Assembly: GCF_014649035.1 (NCBI RefSeq) | Contig: NZ_BMSG01000007.1 | Location: 62,001 to 126,000 of the forward strand | DNA from: Streptomyces sindenensis | Lineage (GTDB): Bacteria; Actinomycetota; Actinomycetes; Streptomycetales; Streptomycetaceae | Length of the DNA: 64,000 nucleotides | Reading direction: 5' to 3' | Shown: piece by piece, positions 7,348 through 14,994 of the stretch | How positions within the stretch are numbered: position 1 is the stretch's first letter | How the letters are laid out: each line of letters begins with the position of its first letter | Notes under the pieces: generated by a model | Seen by the model: the letters and a program-made list of their open reading frames with translations, nothing else | Told to the model about the DNA's origin: nothing | Database searches by the model: none | Translations under genes and position numbers: made by a program

Positions 7348-8715
7348 TCAGGGGTGCCGGAAGAGCACCTCGGGATGGGCCGGGGCCGGGCCGTCCAGCA
7401 GCCGGGCGGGCCGGCCGCGCAGGCTCCGGTCGAAGAACGCGGTCACATAGGCGCGGGTGATCGTGGTCGAACGGGCCGCGGAGAGCGGGACGGCCGGATC
7501 CACGATGCCCAGCTGCTCCCCGATCACCGGGGTGTCCGTGAAGGTGAAGTGCCCGGAGTCCCGGACCGTCAGCCAGCGCTTGAAGCCGTCCAGCCGGTCC
7601 CAGCCCTCGTCCCAGGACGTGTCGGCGCCGGGAGCGTGCCCCGCCTCGGTCCCCAGCATCAGGAACGGCCGCCGGTCCAGCCCCCGGGCCGGGAGCGGGT
7701 CGAAGAACGTCCCGTCCATGGTGACGCCCGCGTCCACCCGCCGGTCGGCGGCCATCGTGGAGGCGGCCGCGTTGCCCCCGATGGAGTGGCCCGCCATGCC
7801 CACCCGCCGCGGGTCGATCGTCCCGGCGTGCCGCCAGGCCGGGCGCGGCCCCGTCAACCGGTCCAGCAGGAACGAGAAGTCGGCGGCCCGCCCGCCGGCG
7901 ACGGCGGCCAGCACCCTGCGCCGCCCGGCCTCGTCCGGTTGCGCGTCCACCTCGTCACAGGCGGCACAGGGGAGGACCCGCCCGTCGGGCAGCTCCGTAC
8001 CGGTCGACTCGTACGCGTGGTCCGCCGTCGCCACGACGTACCCCCGGCTCGCCAGTTCCTCCGCGAGCCCGGTCAGCGTGGCCCGGGGCGTACCGAAGCC
8101 GGGGGAGAGCAGAACCAGCGGGAAGCGTCCCGGGGCCGGCCGGGCGGCCGTACGGGAATGGGTGCGGGTGGCGGCGACCAGGCCGGGCCACTCGGGGTCG
8201 TCGAGTCCGCGCTGCGCGAGCATCGGCCGCGCCTCCGCCTCCGGCATGTACGGGGCGGGCTCACCGCCGCTGCCGGGCCGGGCCGGGTAGTGCAGAGACA
8301 CCAGCAACCGGCGCGGCCCGGCGGCCGGCACCCAGGGGTCGGCGCGCCCGTGATCGGTGAGGAAGAGGGTGTCGCGGCCGGCGGCGTACGGGCCGGTGGG
8401 GCGCGGGAGCGTGAGCGCGGAGACCGAGGCGGGGTTGCCGGAGGCGGGCGAGGCGGGCGCGGCCGGGGAGGCGGCCTTGGGGGCGGCGGCCGACGCAGGC
8501 GCCAAAGCCGTTTCCGCTTCCGTCGCAGTCGCAGTCGCAGGCGCAGTTGCAGGCGCCGGCGCCGGAAGCGGCTTTGGCGCTGTCGCTGTCGCCGTCGGCC
8601 GGTCGGACGCCGAGGCCGAGGCGGCCGTTCCGGCGAGTGCGGCCAGGGAGGCCAGCGCCAGTGCCGTGGCGGTCGCGGCGGCCCCGGCCCGTCGGTTGCG
8701 AAGGGAGATCGTCAT
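7348..8715 (-). CDS. Secreted alpha/beta hydrolase (PAF-acetylhydrolase/chlorophyllase-like esterase)
   Basis: A 455-residue protein with a signal peptide (positively charged start, hydrophobic core about 11-32), an unusually long Ala/Thr/Pro-rich linker (about 35-95) and an alpha/beta hydrolase domain. The nucleophile elbow is G309-H-S311-I-G-G, the acid is likely D334 (VTMDG) and the catalytic His H389 (DSGHFTF); this order fits the platelet-activating-factor acetylhydrolase type II and dienelactone hydrolase-like family. It should hydrolyse esters outside the cell. Start ATG 8715; the linker is encoded by short Ala-coding repeats around 8520-8600. A TetR gene is divergent 190 bp away. Confidence 0.82.
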   Translation of the reverse strand: MTISLRNRRAGAAATATALALASLAALAGTAASASASDRPTATATAPKPLPAPAPATAPATATATEAETALAPASAAAPKAASPAAPASPASGNPASVSALTLPRPTGPYAAGRDTLFLTDHGRADPWVPAAGPRRLLVSLHYPARPGSGGEPAPYMPEAEARPMLAQRGLDDPEWPGLVAATRTHSRTAARPAPGRFPLVLLSPGFGTPRATLTGLAEELASRGYVVATADHAYESTGTELPDGRVLPCAACDEVDAQPDEAGRRRVLAAVAGGRAADFSFLLDRLTGPRPAWRHAGTIDPRRVGMAGHSIGGNAAASTMAADRRVDAGVTMDGTFFDPLPARGLDRRPFLMLGTEAGHAPGADTSWDEGWDRLDGFKRWLTVRDSGHFTFTDTPVIGEQLGIVDPAVPLSAARSTTITRAYVTAFFDRSLRGRPARLLDGPAPAHPEVLFRHP

Positions 8716-8908
8716 GCTCGCAACGCTAGGCAGCGGCCCGGGCGGCCCGCGTCGGACGGCGGTCGGAACCGTGTAGGACCGGGGTATGACGCCGCTCGGG
8801 GCCGGATCATCCGGCCGTCCCCCTGATCGCTCCCTGCGACGCCCGGCCGCCCGCCGCCGTAGGGTGGGAAGCGGAGCAGGGCAGTGGGGGCGGGGGAGGA
8901 AGCCGGAC

Positions 8909-9553
8909 GTGGGTGCAGTGAAGAGCAAGCGGATGCCGCGCGCCGTGCGCGAGCAGCAGATGATGGACGCCGCCGTGCGGACCTTCGGGCAGCGCGGCTA
9001 CCGGGCCGCCTCGATGGACGAGATCGCGGAGCTGGCGGGCGTCTCCAAGCCGTTGGTCTACCTGTACCTGAATTCCAAGGAGGACCTGTTCTCCGCCTGC
9101 ATCCGCCGTGAGGCGCAGTCCCTGCTGGAGGCGGTGCGGGCCGGGGTGGACCCGGGGCTGCCCGCCGACGCCCAACTGTGGGCGGGGCTGCGGGCGTTCT
9201 TCGTCCACACCGCCGAGAACCCGGACGCCTGGTCGGTCCTGCACCGGCAGGCCCGCTCGCACGGGGAGCCGTTCGTCAGCGAGGTCGGCTCCATGCGGGA
9301 CGAGATCGTCGCGTTCGTGACGGGCCTGATCGGGGCCGCCGCCCGCGAGGCCCACAGCGACCCCGCCCTCGCGGACCGCGATGTGGCGGGCCTCGCCCAG
9401 GCCCTGGTGGGGGCCGCGGAGTCGCTGGCGGGCTGGGCCAACGACACCCCGGACGTCTCGGCGCGGGAGGCCGCGGCGACCCTGATGAACTTCGCCTGGG
9501 CGGGCCTGGAGAACCTGATGCACGCCCGGCCGTGGACGCCCCCGGCCGCCTGA
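8909..9553 (+). CDS. TetR-family transcriptional regulator
   Basis: A 214-residue regulator. The N-terminal TetR helix-turn-helix is clear (ASMDEIAELAGVSKPLVYLY, about residues 36-55) and is followed by an all-helical ligand domain ending in a WAGLENLMHARPW tail seen in many streptomycete TetR proteins. GTG 8909 has GGAGGA eight bases upstream. It is divergent from the secreted esterase and may control it, but I could not find a clear palindrome between them, so the target stays open. Confidence 0.88.
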   Translation: MGAVKSKRMPRAVREQQMMDAAVRTFGQRGYRAASMDEIAELAGVSKPLVYLYLNSKEDLFSACIRREAQSLLEAVRAGVDPGLPADAQLWAGLRAFFVHTAENPDAWSVLHRQARSHGEPFVSEVGSMRDEIVAFVTGLIGAAAREAHSDPALADRDVAGLAQALVGAAESLAGWANDTPDVSAREAAATLMNFAWAGLENLMHARPWTPPAA

Positions 9554-10240
9554 TCCTTCCGCGTCCCCGCGCGCACGAGACGGACGCGCCCCCTGCGGGG
9601 CCACGGCTGTCGGAAGCCGCCGGAGGACGAGGACTTCGCTGCCGTCGGCTTCGCCATCCGCATCCGCCTCCGCATCCGCCTCCGTGCCGTTGCCACTGAC
9701 GCACCGAAGGCTGAGTGATCCCGCTCCGCCTCGGAGCGGCGGAGCGCGGCGGACCGTTTCTGCGGTGAACCCCCTCCCCCGGGTGGGGGAGCACGGGGCA
9801 AAAGGCTTCGCGGAATGGCGCGCGGCCGATAGAACGCCATAGTGATCAAGAACGCTGTGGCCTCGGCGCACCCTCCCTCACCCCCGTTCCCCTCCTCTCG
9901 CCTCCTTCCGTGGAGACGGCCCCCGCGGCGGAGTTGACGGCGCCGGCCGACGCGGTTGGCCTGGTGCCGGTCACGGAGGAGGACCGAACCGGTCGCGCCC
10001 GCTCATCGGTCACGCACGGCAGTTCCGGCGACGATCCGGGCGTCGGGTGGAACACCCGCGCCGAGGTGGTCCGCACCGGGGGACCGTGCGAGGACACGAT
10101 CGTCCGCCACCCTCCGGCCTCCTGACCGTTCCTCTTCCCGGCCCGTCCGTTCGGCGCATCCGAGCGCCGGGTCGAGAAGCCTTCTCGACCGGGCGGCTCT
10201 GCGCTGCCCTGCCCCTCCTTGAGTATCCAACGGAGACACG
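9554..10240. other. 687-bp intergenic region before the toxin-like operon
   Basis: No convincing gene. It contains short direct repeats CCGCATCCGCCT at about 9658-9682, a less GC-rich middle, and near its right end the inverted repeat at 10170-10190. GGAG at 10232 is the ribosome site of the next gene. The start codon itself lies in the 10-bp palindrome ATGACGTCAT (10241-10250). Two frames of 70-130 codons exist but lack ribosome sites and recognisable composition. Confidence 0.55.
10170..10190. promoter_or_regulatory. Inverted repeat 50 bp upstream of the toxin-like operon
   Basis: Perfect 9-bp arms GGTCGAGAA and TTCTCGACC with a 3-base spacer. Its place just before the first gene of the operon suggests an operator or a leader hairpin. 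Confidence 0.45.
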
Positions 10241-11338
10241 ATGACGTCATCGCAACTCGCCCCCAGCATTCCGGCCAGAATCTCGCTTGACCCGGTCGGA
10301 CTCGAAGAGCCCCTGGAGCAGTTGGTGACCGCTGCTCAGGTCGCGCAGGTGTGGGCCCTGGTTCTCGAAGCGCAGGTGTCCGTCGGCACGGCGGACCCGA
10401 GCGATGAGCACGCCATGAACACGGCGCAGGAGGAGGTCAGGGGCAACGCCCGGACCTACCGGAGTGTCCAGCTCCCCTCGGTGATCCACCAGCTCGTCCT
10501 GATGGCGGGGGCGGCCGACCTGCTCCAGAGCTTGCATGAGGGGTCTGTGGAGTCCCCGGAGAGCGTGGCCTCCTTTCTGGGCGAGCTGATGCCGATTTTC
10601 GAGGAGCACGAGCAGCACGCCCGTGATCTCGCGGACAAGTACGGGGAGTTCTCCAGGGAGACGGAGGCCCGGCTGGAAGTCCTGGCCGGCCGGACGCATG
10701 CCGAGATCAAGAAGATCTCCGGGGACGACGGCAGGATCGCCGCCAAGACCAAGGAGTTGGAGGCGATGCAGGAAGAGGTGCGGAAGGACCTGGATGCCGT
10801 CATCTCCGCCTCGCACAAGGTGGGCGCGGGTGCACGGAAGATCCTCGACACCATCCTCGACATCTTCAAGGACGCCGCGAAGAAGAAGGGAGAGGACGAC
10901 GGCAAGAGCAAGAAGGCGGACAAGCCGTCCTCCGGCGAATCCGCTCCGGAATCCTCGGAGGATGTGCACGGGGGGATCGAGGACATCACGTCCGGTGCCG
11001 TTGGTGCCGCCCTTCAGAAGCTCCGCAGGGATCGCGCGAAGGTCGAAGCGCTCTACCGGGAGATCGCCGGTTTGAAGTCGGGCCTGGTGACCGTGAAGAG
11101 GATCGATTCGGAATGCGGTGCCTACGGCCGCAGCGTGCGTGACGTGATGCGTCCGGCCCAGGAGATCGCAGACGCCTGGACCCAGGTGGTCGCCTCGTTC
11201 GCGGCGACGCTGGAAGAGCAGGCGAAGAAGAAGGACGGAGGCGCCTGGCTGGCCACGGAGATCAGCTGGAGCGTCATCAAGTGGAAAACCGTCCAGAGCC
11301 AGGTGGAGCGACTGCGCGCCATGATCACCGGAAACTGA
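10241..11338 (+). CDS. Putative soluble component of a bicomponent alpha-pore-forming toxin
   Basis: A 365-residue, almost entirely helical protein that I cannot assign to a named family. Residues about 20-130 and 130-205 form long heptad-rich helices, a Lys/Asp/Glu/Ser-rich polar segment occupies about 210-245, and another long helical pair (250-285 and 300-362) follows. This helix-head-helix layout is that of ClyA/Hbl/XaxAB-type alpha-pore-forming toxins, but the head is polar rather than hydrophobic. There is no signal peptide, as is usual for ClyA and XaxAB. The gene has GGAG five bases from ATG and lies 30 bp before a partner with a hydrophobic head, so the pair likely acts together. Alternatives are a coiled-coil structural pair or a contact-dependent effector. 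Confidence 0.5.
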   Translation: MTSSQLAPSIPARISLDPVGLEEPLEQLVTAAQVAQVWALVLEAQVSVGTADPSDEHAMNTAQEEVRGNARTYRSVQLPSVIHQLVLMAGAADLLQSLHEGSVESPESVASFLGELMPIFEEHEQHARDLADKYGEFSRETEARLEVLAGRTHAEIKKISGDDGRIAAKTKELEAMQEEVRKDLDAVISASHKVGAGARKILDTILDIFKDAAKKKGEDDGKSKKADKPSSGESAPESSEDVHGGIEDITSGAVGAALQKLRRDRAKVEALYREIAGLKSGLVTVKRIDSECGAYGRSVRDVMRPAQEIADAWTQVVASFAATLEEQAKKKDGGAWLATEISWSVIKWKTVQSQVERLRAMITGN

Positions 11339-11368
11339 AACCCGCTACTGGACGACTGGGAGAAGACT

Positions 11369-12493
11369 ATGAGTGACGCACTTGTCGCCGCCCTGGAAAA
11401 GCAGGAGGAAATCGGAGGGGAGGTGGCCGCGCAGGGGTCCCTGACCGCCCTCGTGCAGACGCATGCTCTCAGCATCATGCAGCAGCCGAAGCCGGACTTC
11501 AGCGCCATCGACAACGAAAAGATCCGGAAATTTCAGGGTACGGTTCAGGGTGCACTGGATAAATCGGCAGAAAATGCAAAAAAGTACCTCTGGACGGTAC
11601 AGCCCGAGTCCATCGAGCTCCTGTCCAAGGTCGAGAACTACTTTGTCACCCTGGGCGCCTTCTCGGAGTCTCTCAAGGATGAGCATGATCCGCAGGCCAT
11701 GGTGGATACGCTGAGGTACCTGCGGGAGCAGGCGGGCGAATTCACGGATCGGACGCGAGGGGTCGCGTTCAGCACGGACAATATGGTCAGCGCCTTCAGT
11801 GACGACAAGCGGGAATTTACTGAATGCGCCGTGGAGATCAACTCCATGGTGGGCGGCGAGAGTGGGATTCTGGGAGACTTGGCGAGAGAACTGGAGACTG
11901 TGAACTCGAAGATCACCCTCGCGACCGTCGGGGCGGGGGTGAGTGGGGCTGCCATTCTCGCGGGTGCGGCATGCATTGTCATCGGATGCTGCACTTCCCT
12001 CCTCACCGGCGGGCTGAGCCTTGCGGTGGCCATCGGTGGTGGTGTCCTGCTTCTCGGTGGCACCGCAGGGGGCATCGGCAGCGGGATCGCGCTGGCGAAT
12101 CTCTACGACGAGAAGAGGAACCTCCTCGCCAAGCAGCAGCGGATCGAAAGCGGGGTGAAGCTGCTGACGGCGTGCGGTGCCGGACTGGAAGACCTCGGCG
12201 CCCAGGCGGGCGGAGTGGCCACTGCGCTGCAGAACACCACCAACAGCTGGACGATCCTCAAGGAATCGCTGAACTCCGCCGCCGACAACATCGAAAAGGC
12301 TGGAAGGGCCCAGTCGGACTTCCTCCGAAAGACCTTCTTGAGGACCATCGACAGGTCCCTGCCGCGAAATCTTGAACAGCTCAGGAACACGCGGAAGGCC
12401 CTCATCGGAATGGAGACGGTGTCCCAGCCGAACATCCACACCGGGGACCTCATCCGGTTCCAGATGCAGAAGCCCCCACGAATGGCGCGATGA
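11369..12493 (+). CDS. Putative membrane-inserting component of a bicomponent alpha-pore-forming toxin
   Basis: A 374-residue protein with long N-terminal helices (about 40-180), a 60-residue Gly/Ala/Ile/Leu/Val-rich stretch (183-243) able to form two membrane helices, and long C-terminal helices (247-350). One central hydrophobic hairpin between long amphipathic helices is the hallmark of the Hbl-B/Nhe/ClyA/AhlB and XaxB-like alpha-pore formers. No signal peptide is seen. GGGAGAAG precedes ATG 11369. Codons are unusually AT-ending for this genome around residues 51-73 (13 of 23), pointing to transfer or weak selection. Assignment rests on architecture only; a structure prediction would decide. 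Confidence 0.55.
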   Translation: MSDALVAALEKQEEIGGEVAAQGSLTALVQTHALSIMQQPKPDFSAIDNEKIRKFQGTVQGALDKSAENAKKYLWTVQPESIELLSKVENYFVTLGAFSESLKDEHDPQAMVDTLRYLREQAGEFTDRTRGVAFSTDNMVSAFSDDKREFTECAVEINSMVGGESGILGDLARELETVNSKITLATVGAGVSGAAILAGAACIVIGCCTSLLTGGLSLAVAIGGGVLLLGGTAGGIGSGIALANLYDEKRNLLAKQQRIESGVKLLTACGAGLEDLGAQAGGVATALQNTTNSWTILKESLNSAADNIEKAGRAQSDFLRKTFLRTIDRSLPRNLEQLRNTRKALIGMETVSQPNIHTGDLIRFQMQKPPRMAR

Positions 12494-12651
12494 CAGCGCT
12501 CCGGACATCCGCGCCGCGCCGCTCGGGGCTGTGCCGTGAGCGGCCCCGGCCCGCCGTGGGACGGCACCACGATCCATCTGCCGATGGCCGCGTACCGCGG
12601 GGACCTGGCGTGCGGGACGTGCTCAAGGTCCTATGAGACAGCTTGAGGATC

Positions 12652-12683
12652 GGTGCGACAGGACGTTCTCGTCCTGTCGCACC
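12652..12683. terminator. Perfect 14-bp hairpin between convergent transcripts
   Basis: GGTGCGACAGGACG (12652-12665), loop TTCT, CGTCCTGTCGCACC (12670-12683). It lies between the toxin-like operon and the convergent MaoC gene, so it most likely ends transcription both ways; it has no U tract. Confidence 0.65.
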
Positions 12684-12723
12684 TACTCCTGATGTCCTGC
12701 CGGTGGGAGCGGATGGGCCCGTT

Positions 12724-13566
12724 TCAGGAAGCTCGCGTCACCGCTCCCACGAGGTGGACGCGCCCCTCCGACCCGCGCAGCGCGAAGGCGTTCCCGGTGG
12801 TGTCGGCGGCGTACGTGACGGTGGCGGGCAGCAGGACGGGAGCCCTGAACTCGGCGCGTGCGAAACGGATTTCGGCGGCATCCCCGATCTCGGCCAGGCA
12901 GCGGGCGGCCGTCCACATGCCGTGCGCGATGGCCCGGGGGAAGCCGAACAGCCGGGCGGTCAGCGGGTGGAGGTGGATCGGGTTGCGGTCCCCGGAGACG
13001 GCCCCGTAGCGCCGGCCGAGGTCACCGGGCAGCCGCCACTCGGCGACGGCGGGCAGGTCGCCGGGGGCGTCCGGGACCGAAGCCGTGCGGGGCGGGGTTC
13101 CGGCCGCGTCCGTTGTCGCATGCCGGGACAGATAGCCGCTGCGGGACTCCCACACCAGCTCCCCGTCCACCCGCGCCTCGGTCGCCATCGTGACCTCGGT
13201 TCCGCGCCGGTGCGAGGTCAACCCCTGCGCGGACACGGCCAGTTCGAGCGGCTCGGCGGGCTGCACCGCCCGGTGCGGGGTGATCTCGATCCAGGTGTGG
13301 ACGAGCCCGAGGACCGGCAGCGGGAAGGCGCGCCCGGTCATCAGCCGCATGGTGAGCGGAAAGGCCAGCACATGCGGATACGTCAGCGGCAGCGGGCCGG
13401 ACTCCGCGAACCCGCAGATCCTCCCGTAGGCCGCGAGCGGTCCGGGTGCGACGGGCGCGGCCGGGCGGGTCAGGCGGCCCGGGGGCACGGTGGCGTCCGG
13501 CCGGCCCGCACGCTTGAACGGTGAGGTGAGGGCCCCGCGCACGAGCGAGGCGCTGAGTGAGGTCAT
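12724..13566 (-). CDS. MaoC-like (3R)-hydroxyacyl hydratase/dehydratase, HtdX-like
   Basis: A 280-residue double hot-dog protein. The C-terminal half carries the hydratase-2 motif: RYGAVSGDRNPIHLHPLTAR followed by GFPRAIAHGMW (about residues 190-228), in which the Asp and His are catalytic. The N-terminal half is a degenerate hot dog. It should hydrate/dehydrate (3R)-hydroxyacyl thioesters. Two starts are possible: GTG 13575, overlapping the stop of the upstream reductase, or ATG 13566; I list the latter. It follows a two-domain FabG reductase, the order seen for mycobacterial htdX and fabG4, so the two likely act on the same acyl chain. Confidence 0.83.
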   Translation of the reverse strand: MTSLSASLVRGALTSPFKRAGRPDATVPPGRLTRPAAPVAPGPLAAYGRICGFAESGPLPLTYPHVLAFPLTMRLMTGRAFPLPVLGLVHTWIEITPHRAVQPAEPLELAVSAQGLTSHRRGTEVTMATEARVDGELVWESRSGYLSRHATTDAAGTPPRTASVPDAPGDLPAVAEWRLPGDLGRRYGAVSGDRNPIHLHPLTARLFGFPRAIAHGMWTAARCLAEIGDAAEIRFARAEFRAPVLLPATVTYAADTTGNAFALRGSEGRVHLVGAVTRAS

Positions 13567-13571
13567 CGGTC

Positions 13572-14894
13572 TCACGCCCCCAGCAGGCTCTGGCCGCAGA
13601 CGCGCAGCACCTGGCCGTTGACGGCGGCGGAGCCGGGCTGCGCGAACCAGGCGACGGCCTCGGCGACGTCCACCGGAAGTCCGCCCTGGGAGAGGGAGTT
13701 CATGCGGCGGCCCGCCTCGCGGATGAACAGCGGAACGGCGGCGGTCATCTTCGTCTCGATGAAGCCGGGGGCCACCGCGTTGACCGTGACGCCGTGTCCG
13801 GCGGCGGCGCGCGGGCCGAGCGAGCGGACGAGGCCGATGACACCGGCCTTGCTGGCCGCGTAGTTGGTCTGGCCGTTGTTGCCCGCGATGCCCGCGATGG
13901 ACGCGGTGGCGACGACCCGGCCGCCCCGGTTCAGCGTGCCCGAGGTGAGCAGTTCGTCGGTGGTGCGGAGCACGCTGTCGAGGTTGACGTCGATGACCTG
14001 GGCCCAGCGGTCGGCCGGCATGTTGGCCAGGCGCCGGTCGCGGGTGATGCCCGCGTTGTGGACGAGGACGTCGAGCCCGTCCGGTGCGGCGGCGGCGATG
14101 CGGGCGGCGGCGTCGGGTGCGGTGATGTCCAGCGGCAGCGCGGTCGCCCCGAGCCGGTCGGCGGTGCGCACCAGGTCGTCCTGTGCCTGGGGGACGTCCA
14201 GCACGATGACGTGGGCCCCGTCGCGGGCCAGCACCGAGGCGACGGACGCGCCGATGCCCCGCGCCGCGCCGGTGACCAGGGCGGTGCGGCCGGAGAGCGG
14301 GGCGTCCTGGTCCGCCACGGGGTCCGGGGCGGCGGTGGTCAGCTCGATGACCTGGCCGCTGACGTAGGCGGACCGGGGGGAGAGGAGGAAGCGGAGGGTG
14401 GACTCGGCGGCTCCCGGCGCGGCCCCGGCCGGAATCCGCACGAGCTGAGCGGTGGAGCCGCGCCCGGTCTCCTTGGCCAGCGACCGGACGAAACCCTCCA
14501 GCGCCTGCTGGGCAGCGGCCTGATGGTGGTCCTCGGAGGACGGGGGCGTGCCGATGACGACGATCCGGCCACCGGGAGCCTGCGACCGTACGACGGGGTG
14601 AAGGGCCGCGTGCACCTCGGCGAGCCCCCGGGCGGAGGTGACCCCCGTGGCGTCCAGCACGATCCCGGCGGGGTGCGCCGCCTGCGGGTCGACCGTCAGC
14701 CCGGTCGCGGCCAGGGCCTTCGCCAGCTCGTCGGTGATCGCGGAGTTGCCGGCCGTCAGGTGCAGCAGCGGCCCGTCCAGGCGCGGGGTCTCCAGGGTCC
14801 AGCGGCGCAGCGGGGCGGGCTGCGGCAGGCCGAGTCGGCGGGCGAGGAAGCGACCGGGTGCTGTGCCGGTGAGGTGCAGATAGCGATCGGCCAT
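13572..14894 (-). CDS. Two-domain 3-oxoacyl-thioester reductase, FabG4-like SDR
   Basis: A 440-residue reductase with a degenerate N-terminal Rossmann-like domain (about 1-195) and a C-terminal short-chain dehydrogenase domain. The cofactor loop TGAARGIG is at 208-215, NAG at 280-282, and the catalytic triad is S332, Y345 and K349 (YAASK). High-molecular-weight FabG enzymes of this type reduce 3-oxoacyl-CoA/ACP, often with NADH. ATG 14894 has GGAG upstream. Its stop overlaps the possible GTG start of the MaoC gene, and a thiolase gene is divergent 100 bp away with a palindrome between them. Confidence 0.88.
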   Translation of the reverse strand: MADRYLHLTGTAPGRFLARRLGLPQPAPLRRWTLETPRLDGPLLHLTAGNSAITDELAKALAATGLTVDPQAAHPAGIVLDATGVTSARGLAEVHAALHPVVRSQAPGGRIVVIGTPPSSEDHHQAAAQQALEGFVRSLAKETGRGSTAQLVRIPAGAAPGAAESTLRFLLSPRSAYVSGQVIELTTAAPDPVADQDAPLSGRTALVTGAARGIGASVASVLARDGAHVIVLDVPQAQDDLVRTADRLGATALPLDITAPDAAARIAAAAPDGLDVLVHNAGITRDRRLANMPADRWAQVIDVNLDSVLRTTDELLTSGTLNRGGRVVATASIAGIAGNNGQTNYAASKAGVIGLVRSLGPRAAAGHGVTVNAVAPGFIETKMTAAVPLFIREAGRRMNSLSQGGLPVDVAEAVAWFAQPGSAAVNGQVLRVCGQSLLGA

Positions 14895-14922
14895 TGTCCT
14901 GACTCCCTGCTCGGTCATAGAT

Positions 14923-14936
14923 TTACTCTGAAGTAA
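14923..14936. promoter_or_regulatory. Candidate TetR-type operator between the reductase and the thiolase
   Basis: TTACT-CTGA-AGTAA, a 5-bp-arm palindrome in the 100-bp divergent promoter of the fabG4-like and thiolase genes. A related half site (TTACTGAAGAGT) follows within 16 bp. The shape recalls FadR/TetR-type lipid regulators; no such regulator is adjacent. Confidence 0.5.
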
Positions 14937-14994
14937 GGTTACTGAAGAGTCAGGAGCTGGTCGAGATGAACAATCCCGGACCGACCGAGACGAG

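Noticed and set aside
8430..8660. Minisatellite in the esterase gene
   Set aside because: The short GCAGTC-type repeats simply encode an Ala-rich linker in frame; noted with the gene.
9846..10250. Open frames of 71 and 134 codons in the gap before the toxin-like operon
   Set aside because: No ribosome sites, Arg/Ser/Pro-rich composition typical of non-coding frames in GC-rich DNA.
12536..12646. 36-codon frame after the toxin-like operon with a Cys-Gly-Thr-Cys motif
   Set aside because: No ribosome site, short, no recognisable family; it could be a gene scrap but cannot be supported.
13080..13150. Linking the lipid genes and the toxin-like operon as one biosynthetic cluster
   Set aside because: They are convergent and separated by a terminator; nothing in the sequence links them.
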